Assembly: GCF_039023475.1 (NCBI RefSeq)
Contig: NZ_JBCHVB010000001.1
Location: forward strand, 496,001-560,000
Direction of reading: 5' to 3'
DNA: 64,000 bases
DNA from: Erwinia sp039023475
GTDB lineage: Bacteria; Pseudomonadota; Gammaproteobacteria; Enterobacterales; Enterobacteriaceae
The stretch's first letter is position 1. Every line of letters begins with the position of its first letter. The notes below the pieces were generated by a model. That model was not told the DNA's origin. It searched no databases and saw only the letters and a program-made list of their open reading frames with translations. The position numbers and the translations under genes are program-made. Below are positions 34,996-44,050 of the stretch, piece after piece.

Positions 34996-35003
34996 GTAGT
35001 TTC

Positions 35004-35921
35004 TTACTCGTTGGCGCTTCTGGGTAAATCCCAGGTCTCCTGCGCCACCAGCGCGTCGTGTGCATCCAGAGAACGCCGGCGGAAATCGCTCGGACTGACG
35101 CCGACCCGTTTGCGGAACACCCGTGAAAAATAGAGCTGATCGTCGTAGCCAACAATGCGGCCTACGGTGGCGATCGGCTCCTGGGTGGTTTGCAGCAGCA
35201 GCTTCGCGCGGATCACGCGCTGATCTTCCCGCCAGCGCAGCAGGTTGACCCCCATCTGCTCCCGGAAAAGGTGCGCCAGCCGTGACGGTGAGAGACAGAC
35301 ATGGTTAGCGACTTCGTCGATCTTCACCTCTCCCGCCAGATTCTGGGTGACGTACTGGCAGGCCTCTATCACGCGCGGGTCGCGGATCTGCTGATGGCTA
35401 CGCGGATCCTCTTCCACGGCGCGCAGCAGCAGTCGCTCCAGCAGGTTCATCGCCAGCTCTTCCGCAAAACGGCGCCCAGAGGTGTGCGTCTGTTCAATAT
35501 TGGCAAACAGCCGGTCAAACTCCCCGCGCAGCCTTTCCGGCAACCTCAGGCGCCCGACGCCGCGCTTCTCATCCTGCCACATCAGCCAGTCGCTCCAGTA
35601 GGCGCGCGGACGGAAATAGATCCAGCGGTGATGCCAGCAGTCGCTTTCCGGCGAACGGCCATAATAGTGCGGCGTTTGCGGCTGAAACAGCAGCAGGTCG
35701 CCCGGTTCGCAGTCAAAAGCGTCCTGATCGCTGAATACCTGCCCACGCCCTTTGACGGTCAGGTTGATAATAAAGCCTTTCATCCCGGCGGGACGGTCGA
35801 TAAAAAAATCGAGCGAGTCGCCGGCGTTAATTGGCGTCAGCCCGGCCACCAGCCAGGCGTTAAACGGATAGCCCGGTAGCAGCGGGTTGGACTGCGCGAC
35901 CGGTGTTAAACGATGATACAT
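35004..35921 (-). CDS. araC: Arabinose regulator AraC
   Basis: A 305-residue AraC protein. The N-terminal arabinose-binding cupin and dimerisation domain (about 15-175) contains GDLLLFQPQTPHYYGR. The C-terminal double-HTH domain (about 190-295) ends with the family signature near residues 240-285 (IATVGRIVGYDDQLYFSRVFRKRVGVSPSDFR). It activates ara promoters with arabinose and represses them without it. It lies 13 bp after araH on the same strand, so it is the last gene of an araFGHC operon, instead of divergent from araB as in E. coli. GGGAGG precedes the ATG. Confidence 0.94.
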   Translation of the reverse strand: MYHRLTPVAQSNPLLPGYPFNAWLVAGLTPINAGDSLDFFIDRPAGMKGFIINLTVKGRGQVFSDQDAFDCEPGDLLLFQPQTPHYYGRSPESDCWHHRWIYFRPRAYWSDWLMWQDEKRGVGRLRLPERLRGEFDRLFANIEQTHTSGRRFAEELAMNLLERLLLRAVEEDPRSHQQIRDPRVIEACQYVTQNLAGEVKIDEVANHVCLSPSRLAHLFREQMGVNLLRWREDQRVIRAKLLLQTTQEPIATVGRIVGYDDQLYFSRVFRKRVGVSPSDFRRRSLDAHDALVAQETWDLPRSANE

Positions 35922-35934
35922 ACCGCCTCCCTTC

Positions 35935-36921
35935 TCAGGCCGTTCTGGCTTTCTGTTTGTAGCGATCGAAAATTACCGCCGCTAACAGTATCAGACCGCG
36001 CACAACATACTGTGAGAAAGGTGAAATATTCAGAAGATTCATCGCATTCTCAACCGTACCCAGGATCAATACGCCAGCCAGCACGTAGGAGATCTTGCCG
36101 ATGCCGCCTTTCAGCGAGACGCCGCCCAGTACGCAGGCAGAGATAACAATCAGCTCATAGCCGAGCGAGGTCATCGGCTGGCCGCTGGTCATACGTGAAG
36201 CAAGGATAATGCCCGCCGCCGCCGACACCAGCCCGGAGAGCATAAAGATGATGATGCGCGTACGCACAACCGGCACCCCGGCCAGCCTTGCCGCTTCTTC
36301 GTTCCCGCCAATCGCCAGCGTATTACGGCCAAAGGTCGTTTTGTTCAGCAAAAAGGCGAAGATAACCATGGTGCCGATGGTCAGCCAGACCGGCGCAGGC
36401 ACGCCCAGCCAGTTGGTATAGCCCAGGGCGAAGAAGCGCTCATCCTCGATCCCTACCGCTTTACCGTCGGAAAAGATGTAGGCCAGGCCGCGTACAATCT
36501 GCATCGTCGCCAGCGTGGTAATCAGGGCGTTGATCTTCAGTTTGGCGATAACGAAGCCGTTGACAAAACCACAGGCCATGCCGAGCAGCAGGCCTGCGCC
36601 GATACCGACCCACAGGCTTTCGGTCATATTGATCACCACTGCGGTGGTGACGCCTGCGCAGGCGATGACGGAGGCGACGGAGAGATCGAAGTCGCCGGAA
36701 GCCAGGCAGAACAGCATGCCGCAGGCGACCATGCCGGACATCGACATCGCCAGCCCCAGCCCTTTCATATTGATGAGTGAGCCGAAGTTAGGCACAAAAA
36801 TGACACAGCCGATAAACAGCACGGCAAACACCACCAGCATACCGAAATTGTCCCAGACGCGGCTGAGATTGACGCGCTGTGACGATTTTGGCGGCGTGGC
36901 CGAAGAGGTTGTTGAAGACAT
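35935..36921 (-). CDS. araH: L-arabinose ABC transporter permease AraH
   Basis: A 328-residue BPD_transp_2 family permease with about ten membrane segments. It forms the inner-membrane channel of the high-affinity L-arabinose importer with AraG and AraF. The GDFDLSVASVIACAGVTTAV and GGNEEAARLAGV blocks are family hallmarks. It lies 17 bp after araG and 13 bp before araC, all on one strand, with AAGGAG before the ATG. Confidence 0.94.
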   Translation of the reverse strand: MSSTTSSATPPKSSQRVNLSRVWDNFGMLVVFAVLFIGCVIFVPNFGSLINMKGLGLAMSMSGMVACGMLFCLASGDFDLSVASVIACAGVTTAVVINMTESLWVGIGAGLLLGMACGFVNGFVIAKLKINALITTLATMQIVRGLAYIFSDGKAVGIEDERFFALGYTNWLGVPAPVWLTIGTMVIFAFLLNKTTFGRNTLAIGGNEEAARLAGVPVVRTRIIIFMLSGLVSAAAGIILASRMTSGQPMTSLGYELIVISACVLGGVSLKGGIGKISYVLAGVLILGTVENAMNLLNISPFSQYVVRGLILLAAVIFDRYKQKARTA

Positions 36922-36938
36922 CAGGTTGCTCCTTCAGA

Positions 36939-38459
36939 TCAGGCCACGGCTGCGGCTTGTTGAGTTGTTTTTGGCATGGCAAGCCCCAGCGTCAGGGCCT
37001 CGGTGGCGTCGTCATGGCTGAATTCACCGGCAATCGCGCCTTCGCGCATCACCACGATCCTGTCCGCCAGGCCCATCACTTCAGGCAGGTCGCTGGAGGC
37101 AAAAAGGACCGCAATGCCCCGCTCGGCCAGCGCGTAAATCAGGCTGTAAATTTCATTTTTGGCTCCGACATCGATGCCCCTGGTCGGCTCATCGAGCAGG
37201 ATTACTTTCATCTCTTCCGACAGCCAGCGTCCCAGAATCGCCTTCTGCTGATTACCTCCCGAGAGGTTCATAATGGGCTGGTCAGCGGAGGGCGTTTTGA
37301 TATTCAGCGAGCGGATGTGGGAGGCCGCGTTTTTGCTTTCCCACTGATGGTCAATCAGGCAGCCTGCGGTGAGGTTATTACGCCTGGCGCTGATATTGAT
37401 GTTATCGCGAACGGAGTGGACGGGAATGATGCCGTCGGCCTTACGATCTTCCGGGCAGAGCAGCAGTCCCGCACGGATAGCATGTGCAGGCTCTCGGATA
37501 TCAAGCAGCTCACCGTCGATGCGCAGCTCACCGCCGGTAATCCGCGTCGCACCGAACAGCCCCTTCATCAGCTCGCTGCGCCCTGCACCGACCAGGCCAA
37601 ATAAGCCGACGATTTCTCCGGCGCGCACGCTGAGCGAAACAGGCGTACGAACGCCTTTAGCCTTAATGTTGTCGAGCTGGAGACGAACCTCGCCGTGAGG
37701 ACGCGGTGAGTAACCGAAAATATCCCCTATTTCACGCCCTACCATCGCTTCAACCAGCTGGTCATGACTGGTGCCCGGCACGTCGTTAAAGGTGCGGATA
37801 AAACGACCATCTTTAAACACGGTGATAGCGTCGCTGAGCGCAAAGATCTCCTCCATGCGGTGCGATACATAGAGCACCACGCGTCCCTGCTCGCGCAGTT
37901 TGCGGATCACGCGGAACAGATGTTCAATTTCACGGGCGGATAGCGAACTGGTCGGCTCGTCAAAGGCGATGATTTTGGCGTTACGCGCCAGCGCCTTGGC
38001 GATCTCCACCATCTGCCACTGTCCGAGCGACAGATCTTTTAAAGGGGTGTCCGGATCGATATCCATACCCAGATTCTGTAACTGCAGGCCTGCCTCATGC
38101 CGCAGTAGCGAGCGGTTCACGAAGCCCGCCCGGTGTGGAAGCTGACCCAGATAGATGTTCTCCGCGACCGACATTTCCGGTACCAGATGCAGCTCCTGAT
38201 AGATGATTGCCACGCCGGCATCCAGCGCATCAGTCGTATGCGTAAAGCGAACCGGCTCTCCCTTCAGGCGGATTTCGCCGCTGGAAGGCTGGTAGCTGCC
38301 GCTGAGGATTTTCAGCAGCGTGGATTTGCCGGCGCCGTTTTCACCCATCAATGCGTGAATCTGGCCCGCCTCGCAGTCGAAGCTGATTTCATGCAGCGCG
38401 CGGACGCCGGGAAAAGTTTTACCAATGCCATGAAAACTGAGATACGGGGATTGAGACAT
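36939..38459 (-). CDS. araG: L-arabinose ABC transporter ATPase AraG
   Basis: A 506-residue tandem ABC ATPase of the monosaccharide importer class. The first Walker A is GENGAGKST (about 38-46). The second half has the signature LSGGNQQKAILGRWL and Walker B VILLDEPTRGIDVG. It couples ATP hydrolysis to arabinose import. The ATG at 38459 follows CAGGAG; upstream in-frame codons to 38519 run into the araF-araG hairpin and are not used. Confidence 0.95.
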   Translation of the reverse strand: MSQSPYLSFHGIGKTFPGVRALHEISFDCEAGQIHALMGENGAGKSTLLKILSGSYQPSSGEIRLKGEPVRFTHTTDALDAGVAIIYQELHLVPEMSVAENIYLGQLPHRAGFVNRSLLRHEAGLQLQNLGMDIDPDTPLKDLSLGQWQMVEIAKALARNAKIIAFDEPTSSLSAREIEHLFRVIRKLREQGRVVLYVSHRMEEIFALSDAITVFKDGRFIRTFNDVPGTSHDQLVEAMVGREIGDIFGYSPRPHGEVRLQLDNIKAKGVRTPVSLSVRAGEIVGLFGLVGAGRSELMKGLFGATRITGGELRIDGELLDIREPAHAIRAGLLLCPEDRKADGIIPVHSVRDNINISARRNNLTAGCLIDHQWESKNAASHIRSLNIKTPSADQPIMNLSGGNQQKAILGRWLSEEMKVILLDEPTRGIDVGAKNEIYSLIYALAERGIAVLFASSDLPEVMGLADRIVVMREGAIAGEFSHDDATEALTLGLAMPKTTQQAAAVA

Positions 38460-38491
38460 GAATAACTCCTGCAAACATTGCCGTACAGACT

Positions 38492-38518
38492 TGCAGGGCC
38501 GTTTAATACAGCCCTGCA
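38492..38518 (-). other. Hairpin between araF and araG
   Basis: TGCAGGGC and GCCCTGCA form an 8-bp stem just after the araF stop, with no U-run. Such hairpins typically protect the upstream binding-protein mRNA so that AraF exceeds AraG and AraH. Confidence 0.6.
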
Positions 38519-38534
38519 CCCGGTTTACCCGCTG

Positions 38535-39518
38535 TTACTTCAGGCCTTTTTTCGCCAGCTCCTCTTTGAAGTTGTCACGGGTTATCAGCACCACGTCCGT
38601 CACTTCAGTAAATTTCGGCGGTTCAACATCGCTAGTGACCCAGTCATGCAGCATCTTGATGCTCTTGTAGCCATGCACATCCGGGCTTGGCAGCAGCGAA
38701 CCGTAGAAACCGGTCGCCTGATTTTTGGAGAGTTCGCTGACCGCATCCACACCGTTGATGCCAATGCCGATAACGTCGGCACCCTTGAAGCCCTGTCCTT
38801 CCGTCGCACGTACGCCGCCCAGCACGGTATTGTCATTCATACCGATAATCAGCCAGTGCTTCACTTCAGGATGCTGCACCAGCAGCGAGTTGCCTGCATC
38901 GAAAGCGCCAGGAATATCGTTTGATTTGGTCGGGACCTTATAGATCTGCGCTTCCGGGAACCCTGCCGCCTTCAGCGCGTCCATTGAACCGGTGGTGCGA
39001 CGGCGTGCGGTATCAAGTTCATCGGCAGTAATCGCCATGACGCCGGTCTCTTTCGCATCCCAGCCGCGTTTCTGCATCTCTTTATAAAGTTCTTCCCCCT
39101 GACGTTCGCCAATTTTCGTGGCGGCCATCATCACCAGCGGTACGGTGTCCATCGGCTTGCCTTTCGCCGTCACGAACTGATCGTCCACCGCAATCACTTT
39201 CAGATCGTAGCTGCGGGCTTTCGCCATAATGGCGGAGCCCAGCTTGGGATCCGGAGTACAAATCACAAAACCCTTGGCGCCGTTTGCCGCCAGACTGTCG
39301 ATCGCGTTCAGGGTTTTTTCACCGTCGGGAACGGCGATTTTGATCACTTCAAATCCCATTTCCTTTCCGGCTTTATCGGCAAACTTCCATTCGGTCTGGA
39401 ACCAGGGTTCCTCTGGCTGCTTAACGAGAAAACCCAACTTCATCGTGTCGGCGATAGCCGAATGTGACATAAGAGCGGCGAGGCCAACGGCGGCCAGCGC
39501 GTGGGTAAATTTGTGCAT
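38535..39518 (-). CDS. araF: L-arabinose periplasmic binding protein AraF
   Basis: A 327-residue periplasmic binding protein (E. coli AraF 329) with a signal peptide ending about residue 23 (HSAIA). The mature protein begins near MKLGFLVKQPEEPWFQTEWKF, and the ligand-contact region MNDNTVLGG is conserved. It captures L-arabinose, and often D-galactose, for AraGH. First gene of araFGHC, divergent from araBA. Confidence 0.95.
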   Translation of the reverse strand: MHKFTHALAAVGLAALMSHSAIADTMKLGFLVKQPEEPWFQTEWKFADKAGKEMGFEVIKIAVPDGEKTLNAIDSLAANGAKGFVICTPDPKLGSAIMAKARSYDLKVIAVDDQFVTAKGKPMDTVPLVMMAATKIGERQGEELYKEMQKRGWDAKETGVMAITADELDTARRRTTGSMDALKAAGFPEAQIYKVPTKSNDIPGAFDAGNSLLVQHPEVKHWLIIGMNDNTVLGGVRATEGQGFKGADVIGIGINGVDAVSELSKNQATGFYGSLLPSPDVHGYKSIKMLHDWVTSDVEPPKFTEVTDVVLITRDNFKEELAKKGLK

Positions 39519-39878
39519 GAGGCTCTCCGGCTCAGTACCCGCTTTTCGCGGTGTGGTGTAAACGGTAACAATCGGAATATTACCCGTACAGGGGCTAAAA
39601 ACGGCTGGCGTTTGCGCTCAGATGCGATTAACGCCGCCGACAGAGGCTAGTTTTAACGGTAAGCTTCATCAGAAAGGGAGAGCGCTATCACACGCTGCAA
39701 TTACAGCAGGTTATTACATATATTTAGCTAATTTAACCGGAAGCTAACATTTGAAGCCCATCACAAAAGCGATTGTGATGACAGAAAAGTGCATATCTAC
39801 AGCGTCCTTAGCCTAACGCCGCGCGCCACAACTTCTTAGGGTATTCAGACCGAAACAGAAACCGTCTGGAGAGAGAAA
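39519..39878. promoter_or_regulatory. Divergent ara control region
   Basis: This 360-bp spacer between araF and araB must carry both arabinose promoters. A CRP site (39750-39765) is visible. Repeats of AGCTAA at 39726 and 39742 could belong to AraC half-sites, but I found no clean TAGC-N7-TCCATA pair, so AraC sites remain unassigned. Confidence 0.6.
39750..39765 (+). promoter_or_regulatory. Candidate CRP-binding site of the ara control region
   Basis: TTTGAAGCCCATCACA matches the TGTGA-N6-TCACA consensus at 9 of 10 positions, about 115 bp before the araB start. Confidence 0.6.
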
Positions 39879-41561
39879 ATGCAGTTGGGTGCCATCACAA
39901 TTGGACTGGATTTTGGCAGCGACTCGGTGCGCGCCCTGGCAGTAGACTGCGCCAGCGGCGAAGAGTTACATACGCATGTCGTGAACTATTCCCGCTGGCA
40001 GGAAGGGAAGTATTGCCAGAGCCGTATTAACCAGTTCCGCCATCATCCCCAGGATTATATTGACGCGTTCGAAGCGGCTATTCGTGACGTTGTCAGCAAA
40101 CTCACCCCGGAACAGCGGCAGAACGTCGCGGGGATTGGCGTTGATTCGACCGGTTCGACGCCCGCGCCAATTGACCGTGAAGGCCGTGTGCTGGCGCTGC
40201 GCCCGGAGTTTGCTGAAAATCCCAACGCGATGTTTGTGTTGTGGAAGGATCATACTTCTATTAAAGAAGCGGAAGAGATTAATACCCTCTGTCACAGCGG
40301 CCGCTTTGAAGATTACTCACGCTATATTGGCGGCATTTACTCCTCCGAGTGGTTCTGGGCCAAAATCCTTCACGTCAGCCGCGAAGATGCCGCAGTGCGC
40401 GAGGCTGCCGTTTCATGGATTGAGCTGTGCGACTGGGTTCCGGCGCTGCTCAGCGGCACGACCCGCCCTGAAGCTATCCGCCGTGGACGCTGCGCCGCGG
40501 GCCATAAATCGCTGTGGCATCCAGACTGGAAGGGATTACCTGACAACGATTTCCTTAATGCGCTGGATCCCCTGCTGACAACCCAGCTCGACTGCCCGCT
40601 TTTTGAAGATACCTGGACCGCCGATCTGCCGGTCGGCACGCTTACAGCCGAATGGGCAGAGCGGCTCGGTCTGCATACCGGCGTGGCCATTTCCGGCGGC
40701 GCCTTCGACTGCCATATGGGCGCGGTGGGCGCTGGCGCTGGTCCATACACCCTGGTCAAAGTTATTGGCACATCTACCTGCGATATCCTGATCGCGGATG
40801 CGGAACGCGTTGGCAGCCGTGCCATTAAAGGCATTTGCGGCCAGGTTGATGGCAGCGTCGTCCCCAATGTTATCGGGCTTGAGGCAGGCCAGTCGGCGTT
40901 CGGCGATATGTACGCCTGGTTCAGCCGCCTGCTGAGCTGGCCGCTGGTGCAGGCCGCAGAGCAGCACCCTCACCTGCGCAGCGAGCTGACCGCCATTCAG
41001 AAGAATTTGCTGAACGATCTGACTCAGGCCTGGGCCGCCGATCCACAGCTGGATCATCTGCCTGTCGTGCTCGACTGGTTTAACGGACGCCGCACGCCTT
41101 TTGCCAATCAGCGCCTGAAAGGCGTCATCAGCGATCTCAATCTCGGTACCGATGCCCCCACGCTGTTTGGCGGGTTTATCGCCGCAACCGCTTTTGGCGC
41201 GCGCGCCATTATGGAGTGCTTCGAGCAGCAGGACATTCCAGTGGAAAGCATTCTGACGCTGGGCGGCATCGCGCGTAAATCTCCGGCAATCATGCAGGTG
41301 TGCTGTGACGTAATGAACCGCCCGCTGGATATCGTCGCCTCAGATGAGTGTTGTGCGCTGGGCGCGGCTATCTTCGCCGCCGTGGCGGCAGGCGTTTATC
41401 CCGATGTTCCCTCTGCGCAGAAGCAGATGGCCAGCCCAATCGAGACCACCCTTCAGCCCGATGCTGAGCGCGTTGCACGCTATCAGCAACTTTATCAACG
41501 TTACCTTCAGTGGTGTGAGGTGGCTGAACCGCAGTTCGCCGCGCACCCTTCAAATGTTTAA
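39879..41561 (+). CDS. araB: Ribulokinase AraB
   Basis: A 560-residue FGGY-family kinase that phosphorylates L-ribulose to L-ribulose-5-phosphate. The N-terminal phosphate-binding strand GLDFGSDSVRALAVD (about 9-23) and the C-terminal ATP-site region (TLFGGFIAATAFGARAIME, then LTLGGIARKSP) are conserved. GGAGAG precedes the ATG. First gene of araBA, divergent from araFGHC. Confidence 0.96.
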   Translation: MQLGAITIGLDFGSDSVRALAVDCASGEELHTHVVNYSRWQEGKYCQSRINQFRHHPQDYIDAFEAAIRDVVSKLTPEQRQNVAGIGVDSTGSTPAPIDREGRVLALRPEFAENPNAMFVLWKDHTSIKEAEEINTLCHSGRFEDYSRYIGGIYSSEWFWAKILHVSREDAAVREAAVSWIELCDWVPALLSGTTRPEAIRRGRCAAGHKSLWHPDWKGLPDNDFLNALDPLLTTQLDCPLFEDTWTADLPVGTLTAEWAERLGLHTGVAISGGAFDCHMGAVGAGAGPYTLVKVIGTSTCDILIADAERVGSRAIKGICGQVDGSVVPNVIGLEAGQSAFGDMYAWFSRLLSWPLVQAAEQHPHLRSELTAIQKNLLNDLTQAWAADPQLDHLPVVLDWFNGRRTPFANQRLKGVISDLNLGTDAPTLFGGFIAATAFGARAIMECFEQQDIPVESILTLGGIARKSPAIMQVCCDVMNRPLDIVASDECCALGAAIFAAVAAGVYPDVPSAQKQMASPIETTLQPDAERVARYQQLYQRYLQWCEVAEPQFAAHPSNV

Positions 41562-41571
41562 GGAGAAATAG

Positions 41572-43068
41572 ATGGCTCAGCTTAATGTCTGGTTTGTGAT
41601 TGGTACTCAGCACCTTTATGGCGCGGAGACCTTACGTCAGGTTGAACAAAATGCTCAGCAGGTCATGGATGGGCTCAACCGTGAGGGCAATCTGCCGTTT
41701 CAGCTGACGCTGAAGCCGCTGGTCAAAAGCCCTGATGAAGCGCTCGCCCTCTGCCGTCAGGCAAACCATGATGAGTCCTGTCTGGGGGTGATGACCTGGC
41801 TGCACACCTTTTCTCCGGCCAAAATGTGGATTGGCGGCCTCTCCATTCTGAACAAACCGCTGTTGCAGTTTCATACCCAGTTCAATGCGGAGATCCCGTG
41901 GGACAGCATGGATATGGACTTTATGAACCTGAACCAGACCGCGCACGGCGGCCGCGAGTTCGGTTTTATCGGCGCAAGAATGCGTCTGCCGCACAGCGTG
42001 ATCACCGGTCACTGGCAGGATAAAACGGCGCAGACCCGTATCGGTAAGTGGATGCGGGCGGCGGCGGCGAAGCAGGCCAGCCAGACGCTGAAAGTAGCGC
42101 GTTTTGGCGACAACATGCGTGAAGTGGCGGTCACCGAAGGAGATAAAGTCGCGGCGCAGATCCAGTTTGGCTATGCGGTCAACGGCTGGGGCGTGGGCGA
42201 TCTCGTTGAGGTGATCAACGGCGTCAGCGAAGGCGATATCAACGCGCTGATTGACGAATATGAGAGCCTTTATGATTTCACCGCCGCCGCTGCGGCTAAC
42301 GGCGAGAAGCGTCAGAACGTGCTGGATGCTGCGCGCATTGAGCTGGGCATTAAGCGCTTTTTACAGGACGAAGGCTGCATGGCCTTCACCACCAACTTCC
42401 AGACGCTGCATGGCATGACGCAGCTACCGGGCCTGGCGGTTCAGCGCCTGATGCAGCAGGGATACGGTTTTGCGGGTGAAGGTGACTGGAAAACGGCAGC
42501 TCTGCTGCACATCTTCAAAGTGATGGCGACCGGCCTGCCGGGCGGCACCTCATTTATGGAAGATTACACTTACCATTTCTCGCCAGGCAACGAACTGGTG
42601 CTGGGCTCCCATATGCTGGAAGTCTGCCCATCGATTGCTAAGGAGACGCGTCCGCTGATTGACGTGCAGTATCTGGGCATTGGTGGCAAAGCCGATCCGG
42701 CCAGGATGATTTTCTCCACGCCAGCCGGACGTGCAGTGAACGCCAGCGTGATTGATATGGGCGACCGTTTCCGCTTACTGGTTAACGTGGTGGATGCTAT
42801 TGAACAGCCGAAACCGCTGCCGAAGCTGCCGGTGGCCCGTGCGCTGTGGCGTGCCCAGCCATCACTGGCTACCGCCTCCGAGACCTGGATTCTGGGCGGT
42901 GGCGCGCACCATACGGTGTTCAGCCAGGCGTTAACGGTTGATGATATGCGTCAGTATGGCGAAATGCATGGTATTGAAGTTGTGGTCATCGATGAAGAAA
43001 CAACGCTGCACGGCTTCAAAGACGCGCTGCGCTGGAACGAGGCGTATTACCGCTTAAATCAGCGCTAA
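41572..43068 (+). CDS. araA: L-arabinose isomerase AraA
   Basis: A 498-residue isomerase converting L-arabinose to L-ribulose with Mn2+. It starts with VWFVIGTQHLYG and retains the metal-site regions (GEGDWKTAALL, TSFMEDYTYHF). It lies 10 bp after araB with AAGGAG. The expected third gene, araD (L-ribulose-5-phosphate 4-epimerase), does not follow; a terminator closes the operon. Confidence 0.96.
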   Translation: MAQLNVWFVIGTQHLYGAETLRQVEQNAQQVMDGLNREGNLPFQLTLKPLVKSPDEALALCRQANHDESCLGVMTWLHTFSPAKMWIGGLSILNKPLLQFHTQFNAEIPWDSMDMDFMNLNQTAHGGREFGFIGARMRLPHSVITGHWQDKTAQTRIGKWMRAAAAKQASQTLKVARFGDNMREVAVTEGDKVAAQIQFGYAVNGWGVGDLVEVINGVSEGDINALIDEYESLYDFTAAAAANGEKRQNVLDAARIELGIKRFLQDEGCMAFTTNFQTLHGMTQLPGLAVQRLMQQGYGFAGEGDWKTAALLHIFKVMATGLPGGTSFMEDYTYHFSPGNELVLGSHMLEVCPSIAKETRPLIDVQYLGIGGKADPARMIFSTPAGRAVNASVIDMGDRFRLLVNVVDAIEQPKPLPKLPVARALWRAQPSLATASETWILGGGAHHTVFSQALTVDDMRQYGEMHGIEVVVIDEETTLHGFKDALRWNEAYYRLNQR

Positions 43069-43093
43069 CGTTCAGAGCGCTGAAGCGAAAAAA

Positions 43094-43127
43094 CAGCCTG
43101 CGGAATTATTTCCGCAGGTTTTTTTTG
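43094..43127 (+). terminator. Intrinsic terminator after araA
   Basis: CCTGCGGA and TCCGCAGG form an 8-bp stem followed by eight Ts. Confidence 0.9.
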
Positions 43128-43297
43128 CTTTGCATTTTACGGTTGCTGTCGGGGAGTGTCCCTGAGGTTCCGCTAGTACAGGGTGATTTTATCTGATTTT
43201 CGCGACACGGCATCCAGGCGGGGATCGCCCTGGCAAGCCAGATTACCCGAAAAGCAGGTTTCACACGCCATGCGCAGCTCTACGCAACCGGCTATAT

Positions 43298-43573
43298 ATG
43301 CTTGTCCCGACACTGGGCGCAGTATGTGAAGGAAATAAGGCGCTTACTCCGGGCATGGTTGTGTCAGTTGTGACTCAGAAAGCGGGCAGGATGAATGGGA
43401 TGGGCGACAAACAAACCTACGCTAACGCTACAGGCAATTTTACGTTCATGACCGCTGCCGATGTTAATGTTCAAAGGGCGGGTAATGCCAGTATGGAGGC
43501 CGCAGGTACGTTAACGCTTAAAGCCTTTACAGTGAAATTTGTTGCCCGTGCCATCAAAATGACCAAAGTCTAA
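43298..43573 (+). pseudogene. Possible fragment of a VgrG-like / type VI-associated protein
   Basis: A 91-codon open frame with no ribosome site at its first ATG; the frame stays open upstream to at least 43208. The last half (FTFMTAADVNVQRAGNASME, then GTLTLKAFTVKF) has the short repeating strand pattern seen in C-terminal tails of VgrG and related spike proteins. I cannot name the family firmly. It looks like the 3' remnant of a larger gene. Confidence 0.3.
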
Positions 43574-43648
43574 AAACTCTTTATTACTGAATTATTGATT
43601 CGCCTAAACCCTCCCGGAGTAACATGCTCAAAAAACACAGGAATCATC

Positions 43649-43702
43649 ATGTCAGAAAATTTAAGCGATACAATTAAGGACGCAGCAGAAAAAGCTAAAT
43701 AG
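43649..43702 (+). pseudogene. 17-codon stub
   Basis: MSENLSDTIKDAAEKAK, preceded by CAGGAATC at plausible spacing and ended by TAG. It reads like the start of a truncated gene, or possibly a tiny ORF. No family recognised. Confidence 0.25.
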
Positions 43703-43851
43703 ACAGCATTAATCCATTTTAGTGAGTCGTTTACCGCGTATGTAGTAACCTCTGCGTCATATTATTATTAATATAATTAGGACCAAATATAGTTGTTAAA
43801 TCTCCAGCATAGAGAAGCGGCGCGTCAAACTCCTTATCGGCTTGTTATTTA

Positions 43852-44019
43852 ATGAAAAAAAACATAATCACTTTTGTTTTTGCAATAATTAGCATAAACG
43901 CTAATACTCATTTGTGGCCTGCTGTTGCGACAAGATATTTTTCATGTGTGAAATTACGGAAAGGGGGTGTGGACTCTGTAGTCATTCTTTGGCCAATGCC
44001 AACCTTTTATCATATATAA
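43852..44019 (+). CDS. Hypothetical 55-residue protein with signal-like N-terminus
   Basis: The frame starts MKKNIITFVFAIISINANTH, a plausible signal peptide, and ends about 30 bp before arcD. There is no clear ribosome site and I recognise no family. It may be non-coding, or a decayed secreted or immunity-type small protein in an AT-rich scar. Confidence 0.28.
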   Translation: MKKNIITFVFAIISINANTHLWPAVATRYFSCVKLRKGGVDSVVILWPMPTFYHI

Positions 44020-44050
44020 CTTTATTGACATGATCTCAATAAGGAAAACT

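Larger units (their letters stand above)
43128..44050. other. AT-rich scar region between araA and arcD
   Basis: About 920 bp without a convincing intact gene. It holds a truncated coding fragment (43298-43573), a 17-codon stub and a 55-codon frame. Base composition falls sharply after about 43600 compared with the ara genes. Confidence 0.6.

Noticed and set aside
39761..39778. TCACA-N8-TGTGA inverted arrangement in the ara spacer as a CRP site
   Set aside because: The half-sites are in the wrong order for CRP; the overlapping TTTGA-N6-TCACA just upstream fits better.
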